Shown here one piece after another: positions 26,569 through 34,713 of a stretch of DNA of 51,415 bases. Position numbers and translations under genes: made by a program. Each line of letters starts with the position of its first letter. Position 1 is the first letter of the stretch. The DNA comes from Bacteroidales bacterium (GTDB lineage Bacteria > Bacteroidota > Bacteroidia > Bacteroidales > Prolixibacteraceae): assembly GCA_015654795.1 (NCBI GenBank), contig JAATGF010000017.1, positions 1 through 51,415 of the forward strand, given 5' to 3'. A model generated the notes under the pieces. The model saw only the letters and a list, made by a program, of their open reading frames with translations. It was not told the origin of the DNA and did not search any database.

Positions 26569-27462
26569 TTATTTCATTTCAAAGACCGTGGTACCAATAT
26601 TTCTGCCATCGGCAAACACATCAACGGTATATTTGCCGGGAATCAACGGTGATTCCCGGGCATTGTCCCAGTAAATGCTGACAGGAAGATCACTTCCTTC
26701 GTATTCTACCTCACGCATTGCTGAAAACGGTATTTTCATATCTTCAAACTTGAATATATCTTTGTCCGACTTCATCAGCAAAATCTGGTCAGGGCGTTGA
26801 ATTCTTACGTAGATATTTTTGGCCCCGCGTTTGGCCGTGAGGTTTTTGCTCAGGATGAAATCAATTTTTATTTTTTCAATTCTGAGGGCCTTGGCCTGCT
26901 CTTTTCCCCTAAGGTTGATTCCGGTCGCTCTAAGATCACTTGCCTCCAGTTGTGCGGCGAGGGTAACCGTCTGCTCCAGTTTTTTCTTATCTTCTGATAA
27001 CTGCTGATTAACTGAACGGACTTCTGTTACCTGCTGCTTAACGTTTAAATTCTCATCCATTAAACGCTGATTTTTCTGATTAAGACTATCAATTTGAATT
27101 ACGTAGTTACGCATGATGTTGCGCAAGGTGGTCACTTCTTGTCTGTACTTGGTGATTTGCTGATAACTGGCATTTTTCACCTGCTCTACTTCTGACAGCA
27201 GCTCTTTTACTTTAGTTTGTGCAAAACTAATCGTCTTGTTTAATGAATCATTTTCTGTATGTATCGCGTCATACCCTTTTGCCATTTTTGATAATTCTGA
27301 CGCGATTGAGTCCTTTTCAGCTCTGATTAAGGCTGCGTCTGTCTGATAAGAGCTTCTTTGCCAGAAAAAAAGACTGGCAAGCACAACTATTACAACAGAT
27401 AATATAATGACAATCAGATTATTCCTTTTGTCTTTTGATGACTTCATTTCCTGATTTTCCAT
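26569..27462 (-). CDS. Membrane-anchored coiled-coil protein, unknown function
   Basis: The product is about 298 residues from the ATG at 27462, preferred because AGAAGGA lies about 10 nt upstream; the frame opens further upstream with no support. One membrane helix lies near residues 15-35 (NLIVIILSVVIVVLASLFFW). A long coiled coil follows (about 45-170; QKNQRLMDENLNVKQQVTEV type heptads), then a C-terminal beta-rich domain (about 185-298; IRIQ/YVRIQRPDQILLM, SPLIPGKYTVDVFADG). It looks like a periplasm-facing structural or cell-envelope protein. No enzyme motif seen. Confidence 0.75.
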   Translation of the reverse strand: MENQEMKSSKDKRNNLIVIILSVVIVVLASLFFWQRSSYQTDAALIRAEKDSIASELSKMAKGYDAIHTENDSLNKTISFAQTKVKELLSEVEQVKNASYQQITKYRQEVTTLRNIMRNYVIQIDSLNQKNQRLMDENLNVKQQVTEVRSVNQQLSEDKKKLEQTVTLAAQLEASDLRATGINLRGKEQAKALRIEKIKIDFILSKNLTAKRGAKNIYVRIQRPDQILLMKSDKDIFKFEDMKIPFSAMREVEYEGSDLPVSIYWDNARESPLIPGKYTVDVFADGRNIGTTVFEMK

Positions 27463-27497
27463 AACAAATATTCCTTCTAAACGCATGATACTACCAC

Positions 27498-27506
27498 ACA
27501 AAGGTA
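27498..27506 (-). promoter_or_regulatory. Bacteroidota -7 box (TACCTTTGT, minus strand)
   Basis: Exact TAnnTTTGY on the minus strand, 36 bp before the ATG at 27462. It supports that start, because the longer upstream frame would place the box within coding DNA. No clear -33 TTTG. Confidence 0.5.
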
Positions 27507-27576
27507 GAGATATTTTTTTGCTTATAAAAAGTGTGGCGCAGATCGGGTTTGTCGAATCCATAAATATAATTTGCAT

Positions 27577-27958
27577 TCAGAACATCTGTTGTGCTGTTTT
27601 ACTGGAGCGATTGCCTTACCATCCTAAAATATTGTTTAAAAACTCAAAGAGCAATCAATATTCCAGGCAAAATCTTTGAAAACTAAATCAGTTTTACGAG
27701 AAATCTAAAAATATAACGCACTATAATTCAAATGTTTAATATGCTATGAAAAATTTATTAAAAAAATACCGAAAATTAGGGTAACAAATCATTATACAAA
27801 CCTATTAATAGAGAAATAAGTACTTATATTTTAGTAAACAATAATATTGATAGGTATTAATATTCAATAGTATTGTTCCCGATGTGTTATTAAACAGTGT
27901 TATATTTGTTTGGATTTTTTTTAATTAAACGTAAAACCTGATTTTAAAATGTAAAACA
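27577..27958. other. AT-rich divergent intergenic region
   Basis: No gene. It is strongly AT-rich. A TAnnTTTGY match (TATATTTGT) at 27901-27909 is the likely -7 box of the LytTR gene, 50 bp from its ATG; the nearest TTG is 25 bp upstream, wider than usual. Confidence 0.45.
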
Positions 27959-28306
27959 ATGCGAACATCCAAGATCCTAACCCTGCGAAATGAAAGCGAA
28001 TTTAAATGTATCGATTTGACAGACCTGCTTTATGTCTATGTTTATGATTATCTGTCGTCTTTTCATTCTTCGAACAACCGGAAATTCACATGTACTAAAT
28101 CACTATTGGAAGTTGTGTCTATTTTGCCTGATAATTTCTTCCGGATTAACCGAAATTGCATTGTGAACATTTATGAAATCGATACCTTTCAACTCAGGAA
28201 CCGGACGATCCATCTTTCAAATTCTGTCGAATTTATTGTTTCTTGCCGACGGATAAAGCAGCTTCAGATTGCACTCACAAGTCATAACCTAACGATCACG
28301 GGTTAA
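27959..28306 (+). CDS. Stand-alone LytTR-type DNA-binding protein
   Basis: The product is 115 residues and consists of just the LytTR beta domain: a short N-terminal strand (ILTLRNESEFKCIDLTDLLY), then TCTKSLLEVVSILPDNFFRI with NRNCIVNIYEIDTF, the recognition region, and VEFIVSCRRIKQLQIAL at the end. There is no receiver domain or membrane segment, so its signal comes from elsewhere. It is encoded upstream of the lanthipeptide block on the same strand and is a candidate local regulator of it. The dyad TCCCTG-T-CAGGGA at 28489-28501 downstream may be an operator. The link is inferred from position. Confidence 0.85.
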   Translation: MRTSKILTLRNESEFKCIDLTDLLYVYVYDYLSSFHSSNNRKFTCTKSLLEVVSILPDNFFRINRNCIVNIYEIDTFQLRNRTIHLSNSVEFIVSCRRIKQLQIALTSHNLTITG

Positions 28307-28653
28307 GCAGTTACGCTCACAAGTTATCACAGATTCAACGCTTATTTTAAATATTTTTTTCATATCATTGTGATTGTGATACTGATTACTTCAACAAAAC
28401 ACTTAGTGGATAGTAATGCAATATAATTCAGTTATAATCAGGTGTTCTTTGAGAGTTATTACATAATGGGTAGATACAGTTCAAATACTCCCTGTCAGGG
28501 ACCATTCAACGAATGTTAATGCTCATTATAGACAATAATACTTACGTTCTGCGTGTGCGGGTGTCCGGAAGGCAGTTGATAAAAGAATTGCAGAGATATA
28601 AAACGATATTAAACCATTTGAAAAGCAATCATTAACTTAAAAAACAGAAAATC
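28307..28653. other. Intergenic region with a short dyad
   Basis: No gene seen. It contains a 13-bp dyad, TCCCTG-T-CAGGGA (28489-28501), and AT-rich DNA. It presumably carries the promoter of the helical-bundle pseudogene. Confidence 0.45.
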
Positions 28654-29337
28654 ATGCAAAAACGACTTGAAAACAAATTGACAATGTTGAACGCTGTGTT
28701 ACATTTTCTGAAACAAAACAGTTCGGCGTGGGGAAGCTCCACCGTAATGGTAGAATTGATTACCAAACTGGAGACATTGATTGGCGAAATTGAATCGATT
28801 CGCCGGATTACAAATAGCAACCTTACAGGTATTACGGACGAAAAACTGGTGCAGCAGGAAGTCTTGATCAGCAAAGCCTACGAGTTTTCATCGATATTGT
28901 AAGCGATGGCTTCGCGGAGCGAAAATAAGGTATTGCAGGGGAAGGTCAATTTTACCGAAAGCGAACTTCAAAATACGCGTGGTGGCGATTTGATTTCTAC
29001 ATGTAAGTCCATCGCAATTTTAGTAAGCGAGAACCTTTCGGCATTGGTGCCTTATGAACTTACTGAAGCCGATGTAACCGTTCTCGGAGAGATGATCAGC
29101 AGCTTTGCAGAAAATCTTCCTACGCACCGCGTATCGTTAGCCGAGCGCAAAGCCGCCAATGAGCGGTTAAAAGAAGCATTCTCCACCGTTGATACATTGG
29201 TTAATGAGCATCGCGACCGCATGATGGTGTGTTGCCGAAGCACTTCGCCCGATTTGTATGCTACCTATATTAATGCCCGTGCGATTGTGCATTATGGCAT
29301 CAGGCACGAAAAGGAGGAGAAGCCGAAAAGTAATTAG
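28654..29337 (+). pseudogene. Helical-bundle protein gene split by an in-frame stop
   Basis: Two open frames, 28654-28902 (82 codons) and 28906-29337 (143 codons), are in the same reading frame and separated only by TAA (28900-28902) and GCG. Together they encode about 226 residues of continuous helix-rich sequence: QKRLENKLTMLNAVLHFLKQ at the start and SRSENKVLQGKVNFTESELQ straight after the stop. I recall intact single-chain proteins of this layout in Bacteroidota, of unknown function. Simplest reading: a nonsense mutation. Readthrough, or re-initiation at the ATG at 28906, are alternatives; no SD precedes it. Confidence 0.7.
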
Positions 29338-29339
29338 GT

Positions 29340-29390
29340 TTCTGTTGTTTGAAGGGTTTCTATTGTCTGGTACGCTCAAAAACAACAGAA
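29340..29390 (+). terminator. Hairpin before the LanC-like gene
   Basis: TTCTGTTGTTT (29340-29350) pairs exactly with AAACAACAGAA (29380-29390) around a 29-nt loop, just after the stop at 29337 and 38 bp before the next start. No T-run follows, so it could be a terminator or a leader structure. Confidence 0.4.
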
Positions 29391-29428
29391 TAGTATGATT
29401 ATAATTATTCAACTACAACTGAACCTAA

Positions 29429-30502
29429 ATGGAACACAATGCAATTGCAAATAGTGAAAGTCGATTTCAGCGCATAATCAATGTGCTACTGCTCAATGCC
29501 AGTTTTATCGACAACCTGGGCTTGATGCATGGCAAGATGGGAATTGCCATTTTCTTCTTCCATCTATCACGTGAAACTCAAAATCAGGTTTATGAAAATT
29601 ATGCAGGAGAACTAATTGATGAAATCTATGAAGAAATCACTATCACCACGCCCTTGGATTTTGAAAATGGTTTGGCGGGTATCGGTTGGGGTATTGAATA
29701 TTTAGCGCAAAATGGTTTTATCGAGGCTGATACAGATGAAGTGCTCGAAGATTTCGATAACCGTTTGCAACCATCCAGAAATCAATTTCATGGAATAGGA
29801 TTATTGAAAGGCCTTATTGGGTTGGGTGCATATTATCTGAAACGGATACAAAAGCCCGCTTCGACTGATGAAGAAGTTTCAACCCTTATAAACAAGCAAA
29901 TGCTGGTTCACCTTATTGATGAACTTGAGTTACGGGTTGAAAACGAAGGAGTAATTAATTTGGTAAATGGCAACGAAACTTTTACCCTGACATGGGATTT
30001 TCCGGTTTTGATTGCATTTATAACTGAAGTCTACCAATTAAACTTGTTAAATTTTAAAATTGAACGAGTACTCCAACAAGTTATTGCTCCACTATTTCAA
30101 TCTGAGAATATTCCAAGGCAACACAGCAAAAGATTATTGCTGGCCTTGGCAATTGAAAAGATGAAAAAATGCGAAATAATACAATATCCGGATGGTTCAA
30201 TCGATGAGTTAATTCAAAATCTCTTGACAGGTATAGATAGAGAGAACATATCTGATGATTTGATTCTTAACTCAGCATTTATGCAAAACGGCACAAGTAG
30301 TATTGCATGGATTTATAAACAATTATTTCGGTTGACTGGTGATGAGTATTATCAAACAGAAGCATTGTATTGGAGTAATCGTAGTTTTGAATTTGACGAA
30401 ACGGATCAAGGTTATGCAGGTTTTAATATGGTAAAAGAAAATGAGGACAAAGCGTTTGGTATCTTGAATGGATTAGCTGGAATAAATCTGATTCATTTAT
30501 GA
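29429..30502 (+). CDS. LanC-like protein lacking zinc ligands
   Basis: The product is 357 residues. It has the repeated helical-barrel hallmarks of LanC cyclases: LGLMHGKMGIAIFFF, ENGLAGIGWGIEYL, FHGIGLLKGLIGLGAYYL and a final GILNGLAGINLIHL. Where LanC enzymes carry the zinc ligands (WCYG and CHG), it reads LTWDFPV (Asp190 in place of Cys) and FMQNGTSSIAWIY (Gln286-Asn287 in place of Cys-His). It therefore cannot bind the catalytic zinc in the known way. Its stop overlaps the start of the next gene by ATGA, implying coupled translation with a glycosyltransferase. It may bind or present the peptide, or be a decaying cyclase. Confidence 0.8.
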   Translation: MEHNAIANSESRFQRIINVLLLNASFIDNLGLMHGKMGIAIFFFHLSRETQNQVYENYAGELIDEIYEEITITTPLDFENGLAGIGWGIEYLAQNGFIEADTDEVLEDFDNRLQPSRNQFHGIGLLKGLIGLGAYYLKRIQKPASTDEEVSTLINKQMLVHLIDELELRVENEGVINLVNGNETFTLTWDFPVLIAFITEVYQLNLLNFKIERVLQQVIAPLFQSENIPRQHSKRLLLALAIEKMKKCEIIQYPDGSIDELIQNLLTGIDRENISDDLILNSAFMQNGTSSIAWIYKQLFRLTGDEYYQTEALYWSNRSFEFDETDQGYAGFNMVKENEDKAFGILNGLAGINLIHL

Positions 30503-31683
30503 AAACAATAAACTGGATCATCCTAAGGAGCAAAGATCGCGGAACTGATTATGGTGTCGGTACTTTTATTAAGCAAATTACTGAAGGTCTTTCGCAACAA
30601 ATGAATATTGAAGTTTTTGTTGTAGAGATTGGCACCGATTCTTTATCAGAATTTACTGTTGAAATGAAATCAGGAGTAACATATTTCAAGTTTCCGCAAT
30701 TCAATCATCCGAAGAATCCGAATACCAAAACAAATCTCTCAAGGTTTGCCAAAAGTTTGGTACGTGTCGTAATCCCTCTTTTACCAAAGACGCGAAAAAC
30801 TGTTGTTCATCTGAACTTTGTATACCAATGCTTTATAGGTGAGGAATTTAAGAAAGCAATTGATTGCTATTTAATTTTCACACAACATTTATTTATTCAA
30901 CAACCATCAGGAATCCAAATTTTATTGGATACCGAAAGCCTGACCTACTCGTTAGTTGATCGAATTATTACCGTGACTAAACATGGTAAAGAACACCTGA
31001 TAAATAAGTTGGTCGATGAAAGGAAAATTATTCCTATTTACAATGGAATTGATCCTTATTTGTTTGGGAAAAAGGACACTGAAATAAATATCAGACGGAA
31101 ATATGGAATAGGTATTGATGAAAAAATAGTTCTGTATAGTGGTAGAATTGAACACATTAAAGGATTAAAATACCTTTCGCGTGCATTCTCTCTTTTATTG
31201 AATAAATTACCTGATTGTCGTCTCGTTATAGCCGGGAACGGAGATTATGAGGAGTTAATTCGGGAATCCAAAGCGTTTTCATCAAACATCAATTATCTGG
31301 GTTTTATTCCATTTGCAGATTTGGTCACGCTATATAAGGAAGCATCAATCGGTGTTATTCCTTCTTTAGAAGAACATTGCAGTTATGTCGCCCTCGAAAT
31401 GCTTTATAGCGGGTTACCAGTTGTAGCGACTTGTCTTGGTGGATTGAAGGAGATTTTTATTCACAATGAAAATGCTTTTTTGGTTGATACGGTATCTGAT
31501 CAGACAAATGCTTTTGGTATTGCTCCGGATATTGATCAGTTGGCAGATTGTATGTATAACTTATTGACTGACGATCAATTACGAAAGAAATTTTCGCAAA
31601 ATGCAGTCATCAGGGCTAATAAGGAATTTACGATGAATATAATGGCAGACAAATATGTAACAACCATAAGAAATTTAAATTAA
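30499..31683 (+). CDS. Glycosyltransferase, GT4 (GT-B fold)
   Basis: The product is 394 residues, cytoplasmic. The N-terminal half has SKDRGTDYGVGTFIKQI (acceptor-side Rossmann start). The C-terminal donor domain shows VLYSGRIEHIKGLKYLSRAF, LVIAGNGDYEELI, YLGFIPFADLVTLYKEASIG and the EX7E-type region PSLEEHCSYVALEMLYSGLP followed by VVATCLGGLKE. It is translationally coupled to the zinc-less LanC-like gene. Glycosyltransferases are known companions of GG-leader peptide systems in Bacteroidota. It could glycosylate the lanthipeptide; no substrate evidence is in the sequence. Confidence 0.9.
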   Translation: MKTINWIILRSKDRGTDYGVGTFIKQITEGLSQQMNIEVFVVEIGTDSLSEFTVEMKSGVTYFKFPQFNHPKNPNTKTNLSRFAKSLVRVVIPLLPKTRKTVVHLNFVYQCFIGEEFKKAIDCYLIFTQHLFIQQPSGIQILLDTESLTYSLVDRIITVTKHGKEHLINKLVDERKIIPIYNGIDPYLFGKKDTEINIRRKYGIGIDEKIVLYSGRIEHIKGLKYLSRAFSLLLNKLPDCRLVIAGNGDYEELIRESKAFSSNINYLGFIPFADLVTLYKEASIGVIPSLEEHCSYVALEMLYSGLPVVATCLGGLKEIFIHNENAFLVDTVSDQTNAFGIAPDIDQLADCMYNLLTDDQLRKKFSQNAVIRANKEFTMNIMADKYVTTIRNLN

Positions 31684-31906
31684 ATGGGAAAAACTACTTA
31701 TGCGCTACATAATAATATGATTAATAATGTAAATTAATAGAAATAGATTCCTAGCATAAACATTAAAGAAATTAGGGATAGAAATTAAGCCCGAAATACC
31801 AGCTTGGCTGATTTGATGAAAAAGCGTCGATCGTCATCGGGAAGATTATTCCGTTCCCAGGATCAGAAAACAGAAAAGTTACTTTATAGACAGACACTAA
31901 ATTAAA

Positions 31907-33631
31907 ATGAAAATATTCATCTTTTTTATCCTGATTATTTGTGCAGGCTGCATGGGAACATCTTCCGATAAATTCAAGGAAGGGACAGCATTTTCGGACA
32001 AAGAATTCGATTCGGGATCCAAAATTAATTTTCCGGCGATTAGGGAAAAGACAATTAAAGATTTGGAATTGTTAGGAAAGATATGGGGATTTTTAAAATA
32101 TCATCATCCGGTAATTGCCAAAGGAAATTACAACTGGGATTATGAACTCTTCCGTATTCTTCCTACATATTTAACAAATAGCTGCAAAGCTGAAAGAGAC
32201 AAAATTCTCTTAAAGTGGATAGATAAATTAGGCTCTATTCACATCTGTAAAGATTGTAAGGAAACTGCATCCAATGCCGTTCTAAAGCCTGATTATTCAT
32301 GGATAAACAATAATTTAGACGACCGGTTAAAAGAAAAGCTGCTTTATATTTATCATAACAGATATCAGGGAGGTCAATTTTATATCCGGCAATTTCAAGA
32401 GGTCGGGAATCCTGAATTTCTCAATGAAAATTCTTATCCGAATATGCCTTATCCAGACGCAGGATTCAGATTACTGGCGCTTTACAGGTATTGGAATATG
32501 ATTCACTATTTTTACCCATACAAACACTTAATGGATAAGCAGTGGAGCGGCACATTAAAAGAATATATACCGTTGTTTATTAATGCAAAAAATGAATTGG
32601 AATATGAATTGGCGGCAGTAAAAATATTCGGTGAGATACAGGACTCTCATGCAAATCTTTGGGGAGGTAATGACAAAATGATTCAATTGAAAGGAACGTT
32701 TTACCCCCCTGTGCATGTACGCTTTATTGAAGATAAGTTGGTTGTGGATGAGTATTATAATGATGAATTGAAAAAGGAAGCAGGTCTCCGGATAGGAGAT
32801 ATTATCACCCATATAAATGGGAAAACGATTGAAGAATTCGTTAAGGATTTGAAGAGCTATTATCCTGCATCAAATGAAGCTGCCAAAATGAGGGATATAT
32901 CTCAGGATATTCTAAGATCGAACGTAAATAGTATTCATATTAAATATATTTCAGAAGACAAGAACCTAGAGAAAGAATTAAAACTATATAATGAAAATAA
33001 ATTAAATCTTTACAGTCATTATAGAAATGATATAAGGAAAAGTTTTAAGCTTTTAGATGATAATATTGGTTATATAACATTAATGAACATTAGGAAAGAT
33101 GATATTGAACCAATTAAAGCGACATTTAAAAATACGAAAGGAATCATTATTGACATTCGTAATTATCCGAATACATTCGTTCCTTTCTTGCTGGGTTCAT
33201 ATTTTGTTTCCTCTTCCTTAACCCCTTTTGTAAAATTTACAACAGGGAATACAGATAATCCCGGAGAATTCACATTTACAGAAACACTGACTATCCCAAA
33301 AGCCAAAGATACGTACAAGGGTAAGCTTATTGTAATTGTCAATGAACTCACCCAAAGCCAGGCTGAATATACAGCGATGGCTTTCCGGGCTGGGGTCAAT
33401 ACTACTATAATTGGGAGCACTACAGCAGGAGCAGATGGAAATGTCTCAACCATTTTGCTGCCGGGAGGATTAAGAACAATGATTTCAGGAATTGGTGTAT
33501 ACTATCCAAATGGAAAAGAAACACAAAGAGTTGGCATTGTACCTGATATTATAGTTAAACCAACTATTGAAGGTATCAAAAAAGGGAAAGATGAACTTAT
33601 TGAAAAAGCAATAGAATTAATCAAAGGTTAA
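31907..33631 (+). CDS. S41-family peptidase lipoprotein
   Basis: The product is 574 residues. A lipoprotein signal ends at Cys15 (LIICAGC), so it is tethered in the periplasm or on the outer membrane. An N-terminal helical region contains MIHYFYPYKHLM; a PDZ-like segment, AGLRIGDIITHINGKTIEEF, lies near residues 288-310; the S41 fold follows with VNELTQSQAEY (Ser484) and IIGSTTAGADG. The GEIQDSHANL segment has the likely catalytic His248, as in the Ser-His tricorn/IRBP-like branch rather than the Ser-Lys CtpA type. Such peptidases recur near lanthipeptide genes in Bacteroidota; processing of leader or product is a possible role. Confidence 0.88.
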   Translation: MKIFIFFILIICAGCMGTSSDKFKEGTAFSDKEFDSGSKINFPAIREKTIKDLELLGKIWGFLKYHHPVIAKGNYNWDYELFRILPTYLTNSCKAERDKILLKWIDKLGSIHICKDCKETASNAVLKPDYSWINNNLDDRLKEKLLYIYHNRYQGGQFYIRQFQEVGNPEFLNENSYPNMPYPDAGFRLLALYRYWNMIHYFYPYKHLMDKQWSGTLKEYIPLFINAKNELEYELAAVKIFGEIQDSHANLWGGNDKMIQLKGTFYPPVHVRFIEDKLVVDEYYNDELKKEAGLRIGDIITHINGKTIEEFVKDLKSYYPASNEAAKMRDISQDILRSNVNSIHIKYISEDKNLEKELKLYNENKLNLYSHYRNDIRKSFKLLDDNIGYITLMNIRKDDIEPIKATFKNTKGIIIDIRNYPNTFVPFLLGSYFVSSSLTPFVKFTTGNTDNPGEFTFTETLTIPKAKDTYKGKLIVIVNELTQSQAEYTAMAFRAGVNTTIIGSTTAGADGNVSTILLPGGLRTMISGIGVYYPNGKETQRVGIVPDIIVKPTIEGIKKGKDELIEKAIELIKG

Positions 33632-34000
33632 TAGGGAAATTTATTCGAGAATGTTATGGAGACGGCGCATACCCAGTCAACACATCGCGAAGATGTGAAG
33701 AGTATTATATGTTAAAAACCTTGAGAAAATGAGCTTTCTATATTTTTAATCAGATAATGAAAAAGAAGAAATGTTTCAAGATTCTTTTCGAGGAATGAAA
33801 GGCAAGATGATTAAGATAAATTGGGGAAAGTTTTAAATCAGGAAAGTGCTTAGAATTTTTTAACGGATACCAGCCAGATTAATCACATTTAAAACAATAA
33901 ATGCAGTTAATGAAAATAGATGAATAGATTTAAAAAGGGAAAGATAATTTTATAGGAGGAAGTCGAAAATCCTATTTAGACTACAATTAAATTAATTATT
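33632..34000. other. Leader region upstream of the precursor genes
   Basis: No gene seen. It is AT-rich and ends with the conserved AGGAGGAAGTCGAAAATCCT element at 33954-33973 and a 27-nt spacer before ATG 34001. The precursor promoter presumably lies here; no clear consensus. Confidence 0.5.
33954..33974 (+). promoter_or_regulatory. Conserved precursor leader element, copy 1
   Basis: AGGAGGAAGTCGAAAATCCT plus A. The same 21 bases occur at 34262-34282 upstream of the second precursor. AGGA and TCCT at its ends can pair. It lies 27 nt before ATG 34001, too far for a simple Shine-Dalgarno, so a structured or protein-bound leader is likely. Confidence 0.6.
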
Positions 34001-34035
34001 ATGAAAATATTAAAAAATTAGTACTGAACAAAAGT

Positions 34036-34257
34036 GTGATTTCGAATTTGAACAAGTCAGAGATGGGTCAATTGAAAGGCGGCACCGGATTATCCGACGA
34101 CTGCTTCACCTTATCCTGTTTAGGAACCTGTGTTGGTGCAACCTGTTTTAATTGCCCCACTCCAACTGAAGAATGTGGTCAGGTCGAAACATGCGTCTAC
34201 GGAACTTGCGATGCTGCACATTATGTGCCGTGCCTTAGTGAGTTGTGGTGCCAATAA
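34036..34257 (+). CDS. Lanthipeptide precursor 1 (Cys-rich core, out of frame with its ATG)
   Basis: From GTG 34036 the frame gives 73 residues. The leader part (ISNLNKSEMGQLKGG) matches precursor 2; GG codons lie at 34078-34083. The core has 57 residues with 10 Cys and 11 Ser/Thr (FTLSCLGTCVGATCFNCP; VETCVYGTC; VPCLSELWCQ). Upstream, the frame continues back as KKLVLNKSV, but the only ATG (34001) is one base out of register: ATGAAAATATTAAAAAATTAG closes after six codons. Precursor 2 has one extra A at this point. A one-base deletion in an A-rich tract, a sequencing error, a non-ATG start, or slippage could each explain this. Class I lanthipeptide type by context. Confidence 0.7.
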   Translation: MISNLNKSEMGQLKGGTGLSDDCFTLSCLGTCVGATCFNCPTPTEECGQVETCVYGTCDAAHYVPCLSELWCQ

Positions 34258-34261
34258 AAAA

Positions 34262-34282
34262 AGGAGGAAGTCGAAAATCCTA
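34262..34282 (+). promoter_or_regulatory. Conserved precursor leader element, copy 2
   Basis: Identical 21-base copy of the element at 33954-33974, 31 nt before the ATG of precursor 2 and directly after the precursor 1 stop. It shows that the duplication unit includes the leader. Confidence 0.6.
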
Positions 34283-34313
34283 ATAAGAGTAGACAATATT
34301 TAAAATAATTGTT

Positions 34314-34526
34314 ATGAAAAAGATTAAAAAATTAGTATTGAACAAAAGTGTGATTTCGAACTTGAACCAGCCAGAAATGGGTCAATTAATGGGGGGGTAT
34401 GGGAATTCTGGTACTTTCTGTACCCTCGGTTGTGCTGGTGACACTTTTTACCATTGTCCTGGTCCTTATCCTCTGAATACACATGAAATTCCATGTGCGA
34501 GTGGCTATGGGTGCGCAACTTGGTAG
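34314..34526 (+). CDS. Lanthipeptide precursor 2, GG leader
   Basis: The product is 70 residues. The leader is 28 residues (MKKIKKLVLNKSVISNLNQP, then EMGQLMGG) and ends in the GG at which C39 peptidases cut; it resembles the GG-leader natural product precursors of Bacteroidota. The core, 42 residues, has 5 Cys and 7 Ser/Thr (FCTLGCAG, HCPGPYP, EIPCASGYGCATW). It aligns with the core of precursor 1 (FTLSCLG / FCTLGCAG; CFNCP / FYHCP; VPCLSELWC / IPCASGYGC), so the two are paralogues. Seven consecutive G encode the GG site. LanB, LanC and LanT are encoded immediately downstream. Confidence 0.88.
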   Translation: MKKIKKLVLNKSVISNLNQPEMGQLMGGYGNSGTFCTLGCAGDTFYHCPGPYPLNTHEIPCASGYGCATW

Positions 34527-34553
34527 TCCTTGCTAACTTTTAATATTCAGTTT

Positions 34554-34589
34554 AGAAATAAATGTCTTATGATAAAGGCATTTATTTCT
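34554..34589 (+). terminator. Hairpin between precursors and lanC
   Basis: AGAAATAAATG (34554-34564) pairs with CATTTATTTCT (34579-34589), and the inner bases extend the stem with wobbles to a small loop. It lies 28 bp after precursor 2 and 124 bp before lanC. It could act as a partial terminator, keeping precursor mRNA above enzyme mRNA, a layout common in RiPP operons. Confidence 0.65.
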
Positions 34590-34713
34590 TATGTGTTGAA
34601 TTGTCTGCACATCGATACTACAACCCGTTTTCAATTATGTTTCATTTTAAAAATATAAAATATATATCCGGATTTAATAAACTTGATTTGTGTAATAATT
34701 ATAAATAATAGCA

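Noticed and set aside
28906-29337. Second half of the helical-bundle gene as an independent gene
   Set aside because: It is in the same frame as the first half, separated only by a stop, has no SD, and the joined protein is continuous; a broken single gene is simpler.
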